From positions 1-5,588 of the forward strand of contig CANHCG010000141.1 in the NCBI GenBank assembly GCA_947459055.1: a stretch of DNA of 5,588 nt. Reading direction: 5' to 3'. The notes beneath the pieces were generated by a model. The model had not been told where the DNA came from and did not search any database. It worked only from the letters and a program-made list of their open reading frames with translations. Origin of the DNA: Cytophagaceae bacterium. Lineage in GTDB: Bacteria; Bacteroidota; Bacteroidia; Cytophagales; Spirosomataceae. The position numbers were made by a program, and so were the translations under genes. Below are positions 1 to 5,588 of this stretch, piece after piece. How positions within the stretch are numbered: position 1 is the stretch's first letter; every line of letters starts with the position of its first letter.

Positions 1-756
1 ATGTTCCGCTAAAAAATTGGGGGGCAATGAAATGTTTGTGGGATCGTAGGCCTTGGCAAATTTGGGACTAGGCGTTCGTGGATCATGGGGAGACGTAAAG
101 GCTACATAGCAGAAAAAGGGCTTTTCTTTGACAGCTTTACTACTTAAAAAGTCGATGGCCGTTTGCGCATATAAATGCGAACTGTAGGTATTGCTTAGGA
201 AACTTTTTTCCGAGGGATATTGGCCCGTCGAATCGAAATGATTAACCCGAGGATGTTCTTGACCGCCTTCTTTCGGAAAATGCATACCGCCAAAAAAGAT
301 ATGATCCGCTTGGGAAAACATACGGGCGTATGATTTTTTGTCACTATGCCATTTACCTGTGTGAAAAGTCGTATAGCCTTTTTTGCGCAACACTTCGGGC
401 AGACTGGTCAGGCTATCGGGAATGATACTGCCGTCATTGGGCAAGCGATTTACATATCGGCCCGTTAACAACATGGCTCTCGAAGGAATGCAAACAGCCC
501 CCTGATGCCCACCCATGACATGGGCTTGCTGGAAGCTAAGACCGTTTTTGACAAGCCAATCTAGGTTTGGTGTTTTGATTTCCTTGTTTCCTAAGGCCCG
601 AATGGTTCGATAGCTTTGGTCGTCACTGTACAGAATTAAAATGTTTTTTGCAGGCTTATTTTGAGGGGCCGATTTTGGCGCGATTTCTCCAAACAACAGA
701 CCACTAGGCAATATGAGCCAAGAAATGAAGAGTAATAAAGAGATGGAAAACCTCAT
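1..756 (-). CDS. Secreted formylglycine-dependent sulfatase (partial, C-terminus beyond left edge)
   Basis: The reading frame is open from an ATG at 756 to the left edge and gives the first 252 residues of a protein that in this family is usually about 450-550 long, so roughly the C-terminal half is missing. Residues 1 to about 23 look like a Sec signal peptide (MRFS then a long hydrophobic run), so the enzyme should be exported. Sulfatase landmarks follow in order: the metal-binding aspartate pair D45-D46 in LYSDDQ; the signature CIPSRAMLLTGR with C89 as the residue converted to formylglycine (codon 492-490) and R93; GYTTFHTGKWH with K135 and H137; and SPHDP with H224. Every active-site element expected in this half is present. 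The family hydrolyses sulfate esters, usually on carbohydrates; the substrate cannot be told. The start lies one base after the stop of the cytochrome gene (TAG-C-ATG), implying translational coupling, with a purine-rich GGAAGAGAAAG stretch about 10-20 bases upstream. The family assignment is secure; activity on a sulfated polysaccharide is inferred. Confidence 0.93.
   Translation of the reverse strand, partial: MRFSISLLLFISWLILPSGLLFGEIAPKSAPQNKPAKNILILYSDDQSYRTIRALGNKEIKTPNLDWLVKNGLSFQQAHVMGGHQGAVCIPSRAMLLTGRYVNRLPNDGSIIPDSLTSLPEVLRKKGYTTFHTGKWHSDKKSYARMFSQADHIFFGGMHFPKEGGQEHPRVNHFDSTGQYPSEKSFLSNTYSSHLYAQTAIDFLSSKAVKEKPFFCYVAFTSPHDPRTPSPKFAKAYDPTNISLPPNFLAEH
479..492 (-). other. Sulfatase formylglycine-modification site (C-x-P-S-R)
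   Basis: The codons for C89-I-P-S-R93 encode the core CxPSR motif recognised by formylglycine-generating enzyme (Cys-type) or an anaerobic sulfatase maturase. It is followed by AMLLTGR, the usual remainder of the sulfatase signature. The nucleophile is cysteine and not serine. The organism should therefore encode a maturation enzyme somewhere, but none lies in this window. Confidence 0.9.
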
Positions 757-757
757 G

Positions 758-2212
758 CTATTTTGCTTTCTCTTCCACGCGAACCGTATCGATCTCCAAG
801 GGCCATTTCCCCTTAAATCCATTATCAATCAGTACCCCAGGTCTCGCTTTTTTAAACGTGGCGATGCCCGCATCGCTAACCTTACTTTGCCAAACATAGA
901 GGTGTTTAAGGGATTTGATTTTCGCTAAGGACGCCAAGCCCGTATCACTTACCTGAGTTCCATACAGATTTAAGGATTCCAAATAGCGAAGGCCTTCTAG
1001 GGCGCTCAAGTTTTTATCCGTGATTTTAGTGTGGTCTAAAGCAAGGAAAATGAGCAAAGGCATATTGGCAACCTGTTTCAATGTCACATCGCTAATCTTT
1101 GTTTTGCCTAATTTTAGACTAACAATTTGCTCCTGAATATTCGCCAATCCTTCCAGTTCCTTATCGCCTAATCCTTGCGCATTCACCGCATTGACTTCCA
1201 AAAAGGGCTGGTCTTTGGCACTTGGGTTCACTAATAAACCTAATTTTTGTAGGTCTTTTACATCCGACTCATCAGCCTCTGAAATCGACAGCTTGAATAC
1301 CGGTGATAAGTAGGGTCCCGTACTCTCTCCACTGCTGTAACGGGCCAGCAAGGTTTTGATTTTCGTATCCGGGCTAGCGTCTTTCACCTTTTTCTTGAAA
1401 TCCGCCCCTTCTTTTAACCACCAGTGCAAGAGGTTAATTTCCTCCTCGCTAAACCCGGGTTTCCCTTTAGGAGGCATGTGATGTTCGTCACTTTCGGGCA
1501 ATAATAGGCGTTTTAAAATTTCACTTTCCTCCGGAAATCCCGCCTTAATGATGGCGCCATCTTCGCCTCCAGCCAATAGAAATTCGGGGGAATCCATGCG
1601 TAATTTGCCTTTCTGCTTTTCGGCATTATGGCAGGACCAGCATTTTTGCTTGAGGACCGGTTGGACCAAATCCTGATAAATCAATGCCGTTTGAATATTC
1701 GCAATTTTCCGAATAGTCGGTTCGTTTGTGCTGCCTTGTTCGGAGCGTGGTTCCATACCGACCCAACCGCGAATCGGTTGGGGTAAATAGGCCGTCAAAT
1801 AATCTGACCCATGCGTTAAATTTCCTCCAAAATGGCCGGTCACGGTAATCAAGACCACGGACGTAACTAAACTCGGTTTGATGAGTCGAGCCATTGCTGC
1901 GTCTTGAGTCCAATATGCCGTCATGTAGGCAAGTGCCCCCGAGAGCACAGCCACAGCCACGCCGAGCCATTGGTGAAAAAATAGCGTATTTTCGTCGTAT
2001 TCGCCACTTTGGGACAAAGCCCAACCCATCAAACAGGAGAAAACGGCACTAATAAAGGCCCAGAAAAAGACATAAGGGACGGATTTTTGGGACGCAAAAA
2101 AATACTGAATTACCGCGATGAGCAGCATGCCGATAGGCAAGTGAACCACCACCGGGTGAAAATGTCCAAAAAATAAAACCCAATCTGAAACGGGAGCCTC
2201 TAAAATTACCAT
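758..2212 (-). CDS. DUF2231 membrane domain - c-type cytochrome - leucine-rich repeat fusion protein
   Basis: This 484-residue protein has three parts. Residues about 12-135 form four hydrophobic helices (about 18-40, 45-66, 80-100, 112-132) with the histidine-rich DUF2231 pattern: H18, H20 and H24 in GHFHPVVVHLPIG, H80, and H127/H134 in GHFGGNLTHG. Residues about 175-275 form a planctomycete-type cytochrome c domain (PSCyt1-like) with the haem-attachment site CWSCH at 191-195 and M246 in HHMPPKG as probable distal ligand. Residues about 348-464 are leucine-rich repeats of 24 residues. Haem is attached outside the cytoplasm, so with four helices the N-terminus should also be outside, leaving the cytochrome and repeats facing the periplasm. 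The ATG overlaps the stop of the propeller gene in TAATG, which fixes the start and suggests coupling. A role as membrane electron-transfer partner with the repeats as a docking surface is inferred; no member with a known reaction is recognised. The domain assignments are strong. Confidence 0.88.
   Translation of the reverse strand: MVILEAPVSDWVLFFGHFHPVVVHLPIGMLLIAVIQYFFASQKSVPYVFFWAFISAVFSCLMGWALSQSGEYDENTLFFHQWLGVAVAVLSGALAYMTAYWTQDAAMARLIKPSLVTSVVLITVTGHFGGNLTHGSDYLTAYLPQPIRGWVGMEPRSEQGSTNEPTIRKIANIQTALIYQDLVQPVLKQKCWSCHNAEKQKGKLRMDSPEFLLAGGEDGAIIKAGFPEESEILKRLLLPESDEHHMPPKGKPGFSEEEINLLHWWLKEGADFKKKVKDASPDTKIKTLLARYSSGESTGPYLSPVFKLSISEADESDVKDLQKLGLLVNPSAKDQPFLEVNAVNAQGLGDKELEGLANIQEQIVSLKLGKTKISDVTLKQVANMPLLIFLALDHTKITDKNLSALEGLRYLESLNLYGTQVSDTGLASLAKIKSLKHLYVWQSKVSDAGIATFKKARPGVLIDNGFKGKWPLEIDTVRVEEKAK
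821..1171 (-). repeat. Tandem leucine-rich repeats within the cytochrome protein (24-residue period)
   Basis: Residues 348-464 of the encoded protein hold about five repeat units. Units beginning ISDVTLKQV (373), ITDKNLSAL (397), VSDTGLASL (421) and VSDAGIATF (445) are spaced exactly 24 residues apart, which is 72 bases. A slightly longer first unit begins LGDKELEGL (348). Each follows the plan [LIV]-[STG]-D-x-x-L, then a helix, then a hydrophobic strand ending in a T/S-K/Q turn. The last unit is truncated and is followed by a charged tail. The repeats are conserved in protein pattern and are not near-identical DNA copies. Such repeats usually form curved binding surfaces. Confidence 0.85.
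1628..1642 (-). other. CxxCH covalent haem-attachment site (CWSCH)
   Basis: Residues 191-195 of the DUF2231-cytochrome protein read C-W-S-C-H, the c-type haem attachment motif, at the start of a domain that reads like PSCyt1 (QPVLKQKCWSCHNAEKQKG). The methionine of HHMPPKG, about 50 residues on, is the likely sixth ligand. It is the only CxxCH in this protein, so one haem c is expected. Confidence 0.88.
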
Positions 2213-3282
2213 TAACCGATGCGCTCTAATTTAATAGGATAGGTTTTTTGGGAAGCCCATTGTGGCACATAAATATTATGATCCGAGTCTGCATACACAT
2301 CGTGTGGATGGATGAACACTTTGTTCTCATCTTCTTTGTACTGGCGTTGTAAAACACCATTCTTGTAGATCGGCTCAGAACCACCCGGCGTCGAAACGAC
2401 CTTCATGTTCTTATCTAAAATTTGAACATATCCTGAACCTGCCCAAGAACCGTCCGTGCTTCTGAAACAAGCGGCGATGATGTAGTCACCGTGTAAAACG
2501 GGCCGACAAACAAACGAACCTGGAAGGTGATAGCGCGTAATGAATTTTCCGTCTAAGGTGAATCTTTTTAAGCTATTGTTTACGCGGTCTGTAATTAATA
2601 AAGTCCAGTTGTTTGGATCGCGTGTATCCACTAATACACCATGGCAGCAATTGAATTTATCGTCTGCGTATTCATTCGTTTTACCTCCAAAATGACGAAT
2701 ATAGCGCCCTTTTGAATCATATTGGGTGATGTAATTAGCCCCATATCCATCGGCCACGTAAATGTCTCCGTTTTTAGGATTCACTGCCGTCTCGGTTGGA
2801 ATGAATTGATTAGGATGATCGTAAACACCTGTTTCTTTCGGGTATTCGATTTTGAATATTTCTTTTCCTTTTAAATCTGTTTTGATGACTTGGTGGCGGG
2901 TATTGTCGCAAATCAACAAAAATTGCTCGCCTCCTTCATTTAAAATAGTTAAGCCGTGAGCCCCTGGATAGGAATGTCCCCAAGTCTCCAATAACTTACC
3001 AGATTTGTCATAAATGATGACGTTGTTTCTGACCTCATTCGTTAATAAAATCAATCGGCCTTTCGCATCTTCCACCATTTCATGGCAGTCGTTCACGGGA
3101 TTTTTACCGGCATCCAAAATGCCCCAATTAGGCACGACGCGGTATTTAAAATTTCCATGTCCTAAGACAATTTCTCCGGGTTTTGGGGCTATTTTTTTCA
3201 TGTTGCTAGATGGTAAAAGCGATCCGCCCAATGCAAGCGAACTAGCTTTTAGGAAAGTCCGACGGGGTAAATGCTCATTCAT
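2212..3282 (-). CDS. Tat-exported beta-propeller (NHL-repeat-like) protein
   Basis: This 356-residue protein starts with a twin-arginine signal, PRRTFLKASS at residues 6-15, followed by a short alanine/glycine/leucine stretch, so it should be exported folded through the Tat pathway. The rest is built of propeller blades: GRLILLTNE (about 75), FLLICDN (about 121), GDIYVADGYG (about 172), WTLLITDR (about 226), DYIIAACF (about 266) and HNIYVPQW (about 335), each followed by a turn such as YDKSGKLLETW or YDSKGRYIRHFG. This is the NHL/six-bladed pattern. Histidines recur at blade entries: H67 (CHEM), H109 (AHGL), H156 (DHPNQF), H214 (CCHGVLVD) and H325/H327 (HPHDVYAD). This resembles the metal-binding arrangement of peptidylglycine amidating lyase, but enzymatic activity is not shown. 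No Shine-Dalgarno sequence precedes the ATG; the bases just upstream are A-rich (two AAAACCT copies). The gene lies 42 bases after the DUF1553 gene and overlaps the next by one base. The fold is fairly sure; the function is unknown. Confidence 0.85.
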   Translation of the reverse strand: MNEHLPRRTFLKASSLALGGSLLPSSNMKKIAPKPGEIVLGHGNFKYRVVPNWGILDAGKNPVNDCHEMVEDAKGRLILLTNEVRNNVIIYDKSGKLLETWGHSYPGAHGLTILNEGGEQFLLICDNTRHQVIKTDLKGKEIFKIEYPKETGVYDHPNQFIPTETAVNPKNGDIYVADGYGANYITQYDSKGRYIRHFGGKTNEYADDKFNCCHGVLVDTRDPNNWTLLITDRVNNSLKRFTLDGKFITRYHLPGSFVCRPVLHGDYIIAACFRSTDGSWAGSGYVQILDKNMKVVSTPGGSEPIYKNGVLQRQYKEDENKVFIHPHDVYADSDHNIYVPQWASQKTYPIKLERIG

Positions 3283-3324
3283 AGGTTTTAGGTTTTAAAG
3301 GTACAATTTAAGGAATTATTGGGA
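3283..3324 (-). other. Short AT-rich intergenic spacer with a tandem heptamer
   Basis: This is the only gap of more than one base between the genes in the window. On the minus strand it ends with two direct copies of AAAACCT immediately before the ATG of the propeller gene. No hairpin suited to a terminator was found, and no convincing Bacteroidota -7/-33 promoter pair. The A-rich end may help initiation, since Bacteroidota rely little on Shine-Dalgarno pairing. The gap is short enough for readthrough from the gene upstream. Confidence 0.5.
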
Positions 3325-5588
3325 TTATGGTTTATTAATACTTTCATCAATGTTAAATAAGGTATTGGCCAAAAGTGTTTTCGCCACCAATCGCGCCGGC
3401 TCCGCCGGAACAGAATTATCCGGGCAGAGGCGCAAAAACGCCAAAGTCTCTTTTGGATTAGCCGCATAATAAGCCTCCATTTTTTCGTAAAACTGAAGCA
3501 AGGCCCCTGTTTTTTTAGTTGAAATAGGCACGCCAAACATATCTTGATAAGCCTTTTCAATGTACGCCTTTCCTTGAAGCGAAGGGTATTTACGCGCAAA
3601 AAATTGGGCAGCCTCGATAAATACCGGGTCGTTCATGATGTTCAAGGCCTGCATAGGTGTATTCGTCCGAATGCGTCGAGACAAACAGACATCGCGGGTT
3701 CCGGCATCGAATGAAACCATGGTCGGATAAGGGCTGCTTCGGCGCCAATACGTGTATAATGATCGCCGCCATTGATCTTCTCCATCACTTTTTTTCCATT
3801 GCATACCACTATAAGGCGCATTCCAAATACCGTCGGGCTGCTCTGGCATCACACTCGGCCCTCCGAGTTTCGGGGACAGCAATCCCGCCCAGAGTAACAC
3901 TTGGTCCCTAATCGCTTCTGGACTCAAGCGAACGCGGGGTCCCCGGCTCATAAAGCGATTATAGGGATCTTTTTCGCGGGTTTTTTCGGAGACGAGCGCA
4001 CTTTGTTGGTAAGTAGACGACATTACCACATATTTCAAAAAGGCCTTTGGCTTATATTTGAACGTATGTTGAAATTGATAGGCTAAATGATCCAACAAGG
4101 CCTGATTCACCGGCGCTAATCCTTGACTTCCCACATCTTCCAAGGTTTCTACAATGCCAGTTCCGAACAATTGTTCCCAAAAACGATTCGCCGCGACACG
4201 TGCCGTGAGGGGATTTTCTTTTCCGCCCATCCATTCGGCTAAGGCCAATCGGTCGTTAATTCCAGAAGCCTTAAAGATGCCCGGAATGCCTCGGGCCACT
4301 TTCGGGCCGGGGTTCAACCAGGACCCTCGGGTAAATAAATGCGTTGGCCGATTGAACTCAGCCGGATTTTCTAATAACACAGGGGTTGTGACTTCCGGCG
4401 CCGTGGAGATTAATTGCTGGGCAATTTTTTGAAAATCTGTGCCTTTCAAGTTTTCCGGCACAGCAGGAATCATCGCCCAAAATCCAATTGTCGCCGTCGT
4501 CTCATCCGGCTTTGTTTTCGCATTCTGAAATTCCCAGACTAAATCTTGTTTTCCGGGTAATGAGGGAAGGGTATAAAAAGCATAGGCCCAGCCATTCACC
4601 CATTGGCCTTTGGGCTTCGCATATTTATCTTGTAAGGTCGTGTCTAATTTAATCCGCGCGAGGATAGGTCCCGTTTTAGTGCCTTGGCGAATGTTCACAT
4701 AAGTTGGCGCCGGTCCCCGATTTTTACAGGCGATGAGTAGATTCGTTTTCCCATTCATAGGAACGGCCTTGAAGCGCACCGAGCCACCGTTGCGCACCGC
4801 TAGATATTTATTATCAGCTAAGGCCCCATTATCGAATTGATCCGCCCAATGGGGATGAATTTTCGGTTCGACAAATCGCAACATGAGGTTCCATTCTTTT
4901 TGAACCTGGGTCGCTTGGCCTTGTAAAAACCGTTTTAGGGAATCAACCTTTCCTAAATCCTTCTCCTTGAAATGCCGATAATAAGGACTATCATCCGGGA
5001 TATCCTCATCTCGTGTATTGTTAAAAAAGGCCATGAATTTGTAATATTCCTCATGGCGGATGGGGTCATATGGATGCGAATGGCATTGAACACAACCAAA
5101 ACTCGTTCCTTGCAAAGTCTCCCAGGTCGTATTGACCCGATCGAGAATCGCAGCGGTTCTAAATTCTTCGTCTTCAGTCCCTCCTTCGTCATTGTTCGTG
5201 GTATTCCGATGGAAGGCCGTTGCCACATAATCCGATTCGCTCGGATTTGGCAATAAGTCACCGGCCAATTGTTCCTTGATAAACTGATCATAGGACTTAT
5301 CCTGGTTAAAGGCCGCAATGACATAATCTCGGTATTTCCAAATCGTCCGACCATCATCCTTTTCATAGCCTTTCGTATCTGAGTAGCGCGCTAAATCCAT
5401 CCACATAGAAGCCCATTTCTCACCAAATTGCGGGGATTTCAACAATCGATCCACTTGCTTTTCATAGGCATCTTTTGAATCGTCTTTTTCAAAATCTGCA
5501 AATTCCTGAGCGCTTGGAGAAAGTCCGATCAGGTCGAGGCTGAGTCGGCGAAGCAATTCGGCCTTCGAGGCCTTGTCCGCCGGGGATA
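3325..5588 (-). CDS. DUF1549/DUF1553 planctomycete-type cytochrome protein (partial, N-terminus beyond right edge)
   Basis: The frame is open to the right edge. A TTG at 5556 is an internal codon and not the start: the residues before it (SPADKASKAE) and after it (LLRRLSLDLIGLSPS) form the usual DUF1549 opening. About 754 residues are visible. Numbering the TTG codon as 1, DUF1549 runs to about 185 and contains CVQCH (155-159), followed by HPYDPIRHEEYYKFMAFFNN, the typical c-type haem region. Residues about 250-365 are a beta-strand-rich insert that could be a carbohydrate-binding-like sandwich. DUF1553 spans about 420-655, with NPLTARVAANRFWEQLFGTG, SSTYQQSA, a cysteine in TRDVCLSRR, and RTNTPMQALNIMNDPVF. 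Full-length relatives usually add a signal peptide and a PSCyt1 haem domain at the N-terminus, which would lie off the window. The protein is presumably periplasmic, since haem c is attached there. It leads the visible gene row. Its biochemical role is not established; a redox function in breakdown of complex carbohydrates is inferred from its neighbours. Confidence 0.93.
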   Translation of the reverse strand, partial: SPADKASKAELLRRLSLDLIGLSPSAQEFADFEKDDSKDAYEKQVDRLLKSPQFGEKWASMWMDLARYSDTKGYEKDDGRTIWKYRDYVIAAFNQDKSYDQFIKEQLAGDLLPNPSESDYVATAFHRNTTNNDEGGTEDEEFRTAAILDRVNTTWETLQGTSFGCVQCHSHPYDPIRHEEYYKFMAFFNNTRDEDIPDDSPYYRHFKEKDLGKVDSLKRFLQGQATQVQKEWNLMLRFVEPKIHPHWADQFDNGALADNKYLAVRNGGSVRFKAVPMNGKTNLLIACKNRGPAPTYVNIRQGTKTGPILARIKLDTTLQDKYAKPKGQWVNGWAYAFYTLPSLPGKQDLVWEFQNAKTKPDETTATIGFWAMIPAVPENLKGTDFQKIAQQLISTAPEVTTPVLLENPAEFNRPTHLFTRGSWLNPGPKVARGIPGIFKASGINDRLALAEWMGGKENPLTARVAANRFWEQLFGTGIVETLEDVGSQGLAPVNQALLDHLAYQFQHTFKYKPKAFLKYVVMSSTYQQSALVSEKTREKDPYNRFMSRGPRVRLSPEAIRDQVLLWAGLLSPKLGGPSVMPEQPDGIWNAPYSGMQWKKSDGEDQWRRSLYTYWRRSSPYPTMVSFDAGTRDVCLSRRIRTNTPMQALNIMNDPVFIEAAQFFARKYPSLQGKAYIEKAYQDMFGVPISTKKTGALLQFYEKMEAYYAANPKETLAFLRLCPDNSVPAEPARLVAKTLLANTLFNIDESINKP
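5080..5094 (-). other. CxxCH covalent haem-attachment site (CVQCH)
   Basis: This site encodes C-V-Q-C-H inside the DUF1549 domain, followed by S-H-P-Y-D-P, matching the conserved CxQCHxHxxDP core of that family. It predicts one covalently bound haem c. The following histidine of the S-H-P segment is a candidate additional ligand or metal site. It is the only CxxCH in the visible part of this protein. Confidence 0.85.

Noticed and set aside
713..928. Small plus-strand open frame of 71 codons across the cytochrome/sulfatase junction
   Set aside because: It overlaps the signal peptide of the sulfatase and the C-terminus of the cytochrome protein on the other strand, and has no recognisable features.
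2635..2650. CCH in the propeller protein (NCCHGV) as a haem-attachment site
   Set aside because: The cysteine spacing is wrong: there is no CxxCH, only adjacent cysteines before the histidine. The Tat signal also argues against ordinary haem c maturation, which acts on Sec-exported unfolded chains.
3283..3324. Bacteroidota-type promoter in the gap, with TACCTTTA as a -7 element
   Set aside because: TACCTTTA resembles TAnnTTTG, but no TTG lies at the usual -33 distance upstream, and the gap is short enough for readthrough.
3657..4432. Open frames on the plus strand opposite the DUF1553 gene
   Set aside because: They lie wholly opposite a strongly recognised coding sequence, show no domain or protein-like pattern, and are best read as antisense shadows.
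4953..5366. Minus-strand open frame of 137 codons in a second frame inside the DUF1549 gene
   Set aside because: Its composition is rich in arginine, methionine and isoleucine with no motif, while the overlapping frame encodes the clear DUF1549 domain with CVQCH.
5554..5556. TTG at 5556 as the start codon of the DUF1549/DUF1553 protein
   Set aside because: The frame stays open to the right edge, and the residues upstream (SPADKASKAE) continue the conserved DUF1549 opening, so the TTG is an internal leucine codon and the gene is truncated by the window.

Overview
The window is one block of densely packed genes, all read from the minus strand. It most likely comes from a member of the Bacteroidota, perhaps a Cytophagales-type organism. 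Reasons: moderate GC, no clear Shine-Dalgarno sequences before the starts, a Tat-dependent secreted protein, and the pairing of a sulfatase with 'planctomycete-type' cytochrome proteins, which also occurs in Bacteroidota. Planctomycetota and Verrucomicrobiota carry the same families, so the phylum is inferred and not proven.

Layout in the direction of transcription (right to left): (1) 5588-3325, a DUF1549/DUF1553 protein with a CxxCH haem site and a beta-rich insert, its N-terminus cut by the right edge; (2) a 42-base AT-rich gap; (3) 3282-2212, a secreted beta-propeller (NHL-like) protein with a twin-arginine signal; (4) 2212-758, a membrane-anchored protein joining a DUF2231 four-helix membrane domain, a c-type cytochrome domain and leucine-rich repeats, whose ATG overlaps the previous stop in TAATG; (5) 756-1, a secreted formylglycine-dependent sulfatase with a complete active-site signature, starting one base after the previous stop and cut by the left edge. 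Almost every base is coding. No RNA gene, mobile element, CRISPR array or terminator was seen.

The packing suggests one operon. All four products should act beyond the cytoplasmic membrane. Two carry covalent haem motifs, one is a probable carbohydrate sulfatase and one is a propeller with a regular set of histidines. A reasonable inference is a periplasmic or cell-surface module that couples removal of sulfate or other modification of a polysaccharide to an electron-transfer or oxidation step. The substrate and the redox reaction cannot be read from the sequence. The families are known, but the biochemical roles of DUF1549, DUF1553 and DUF2231 are poorly defined, so this is the most plausible candidate here for a little-described system.
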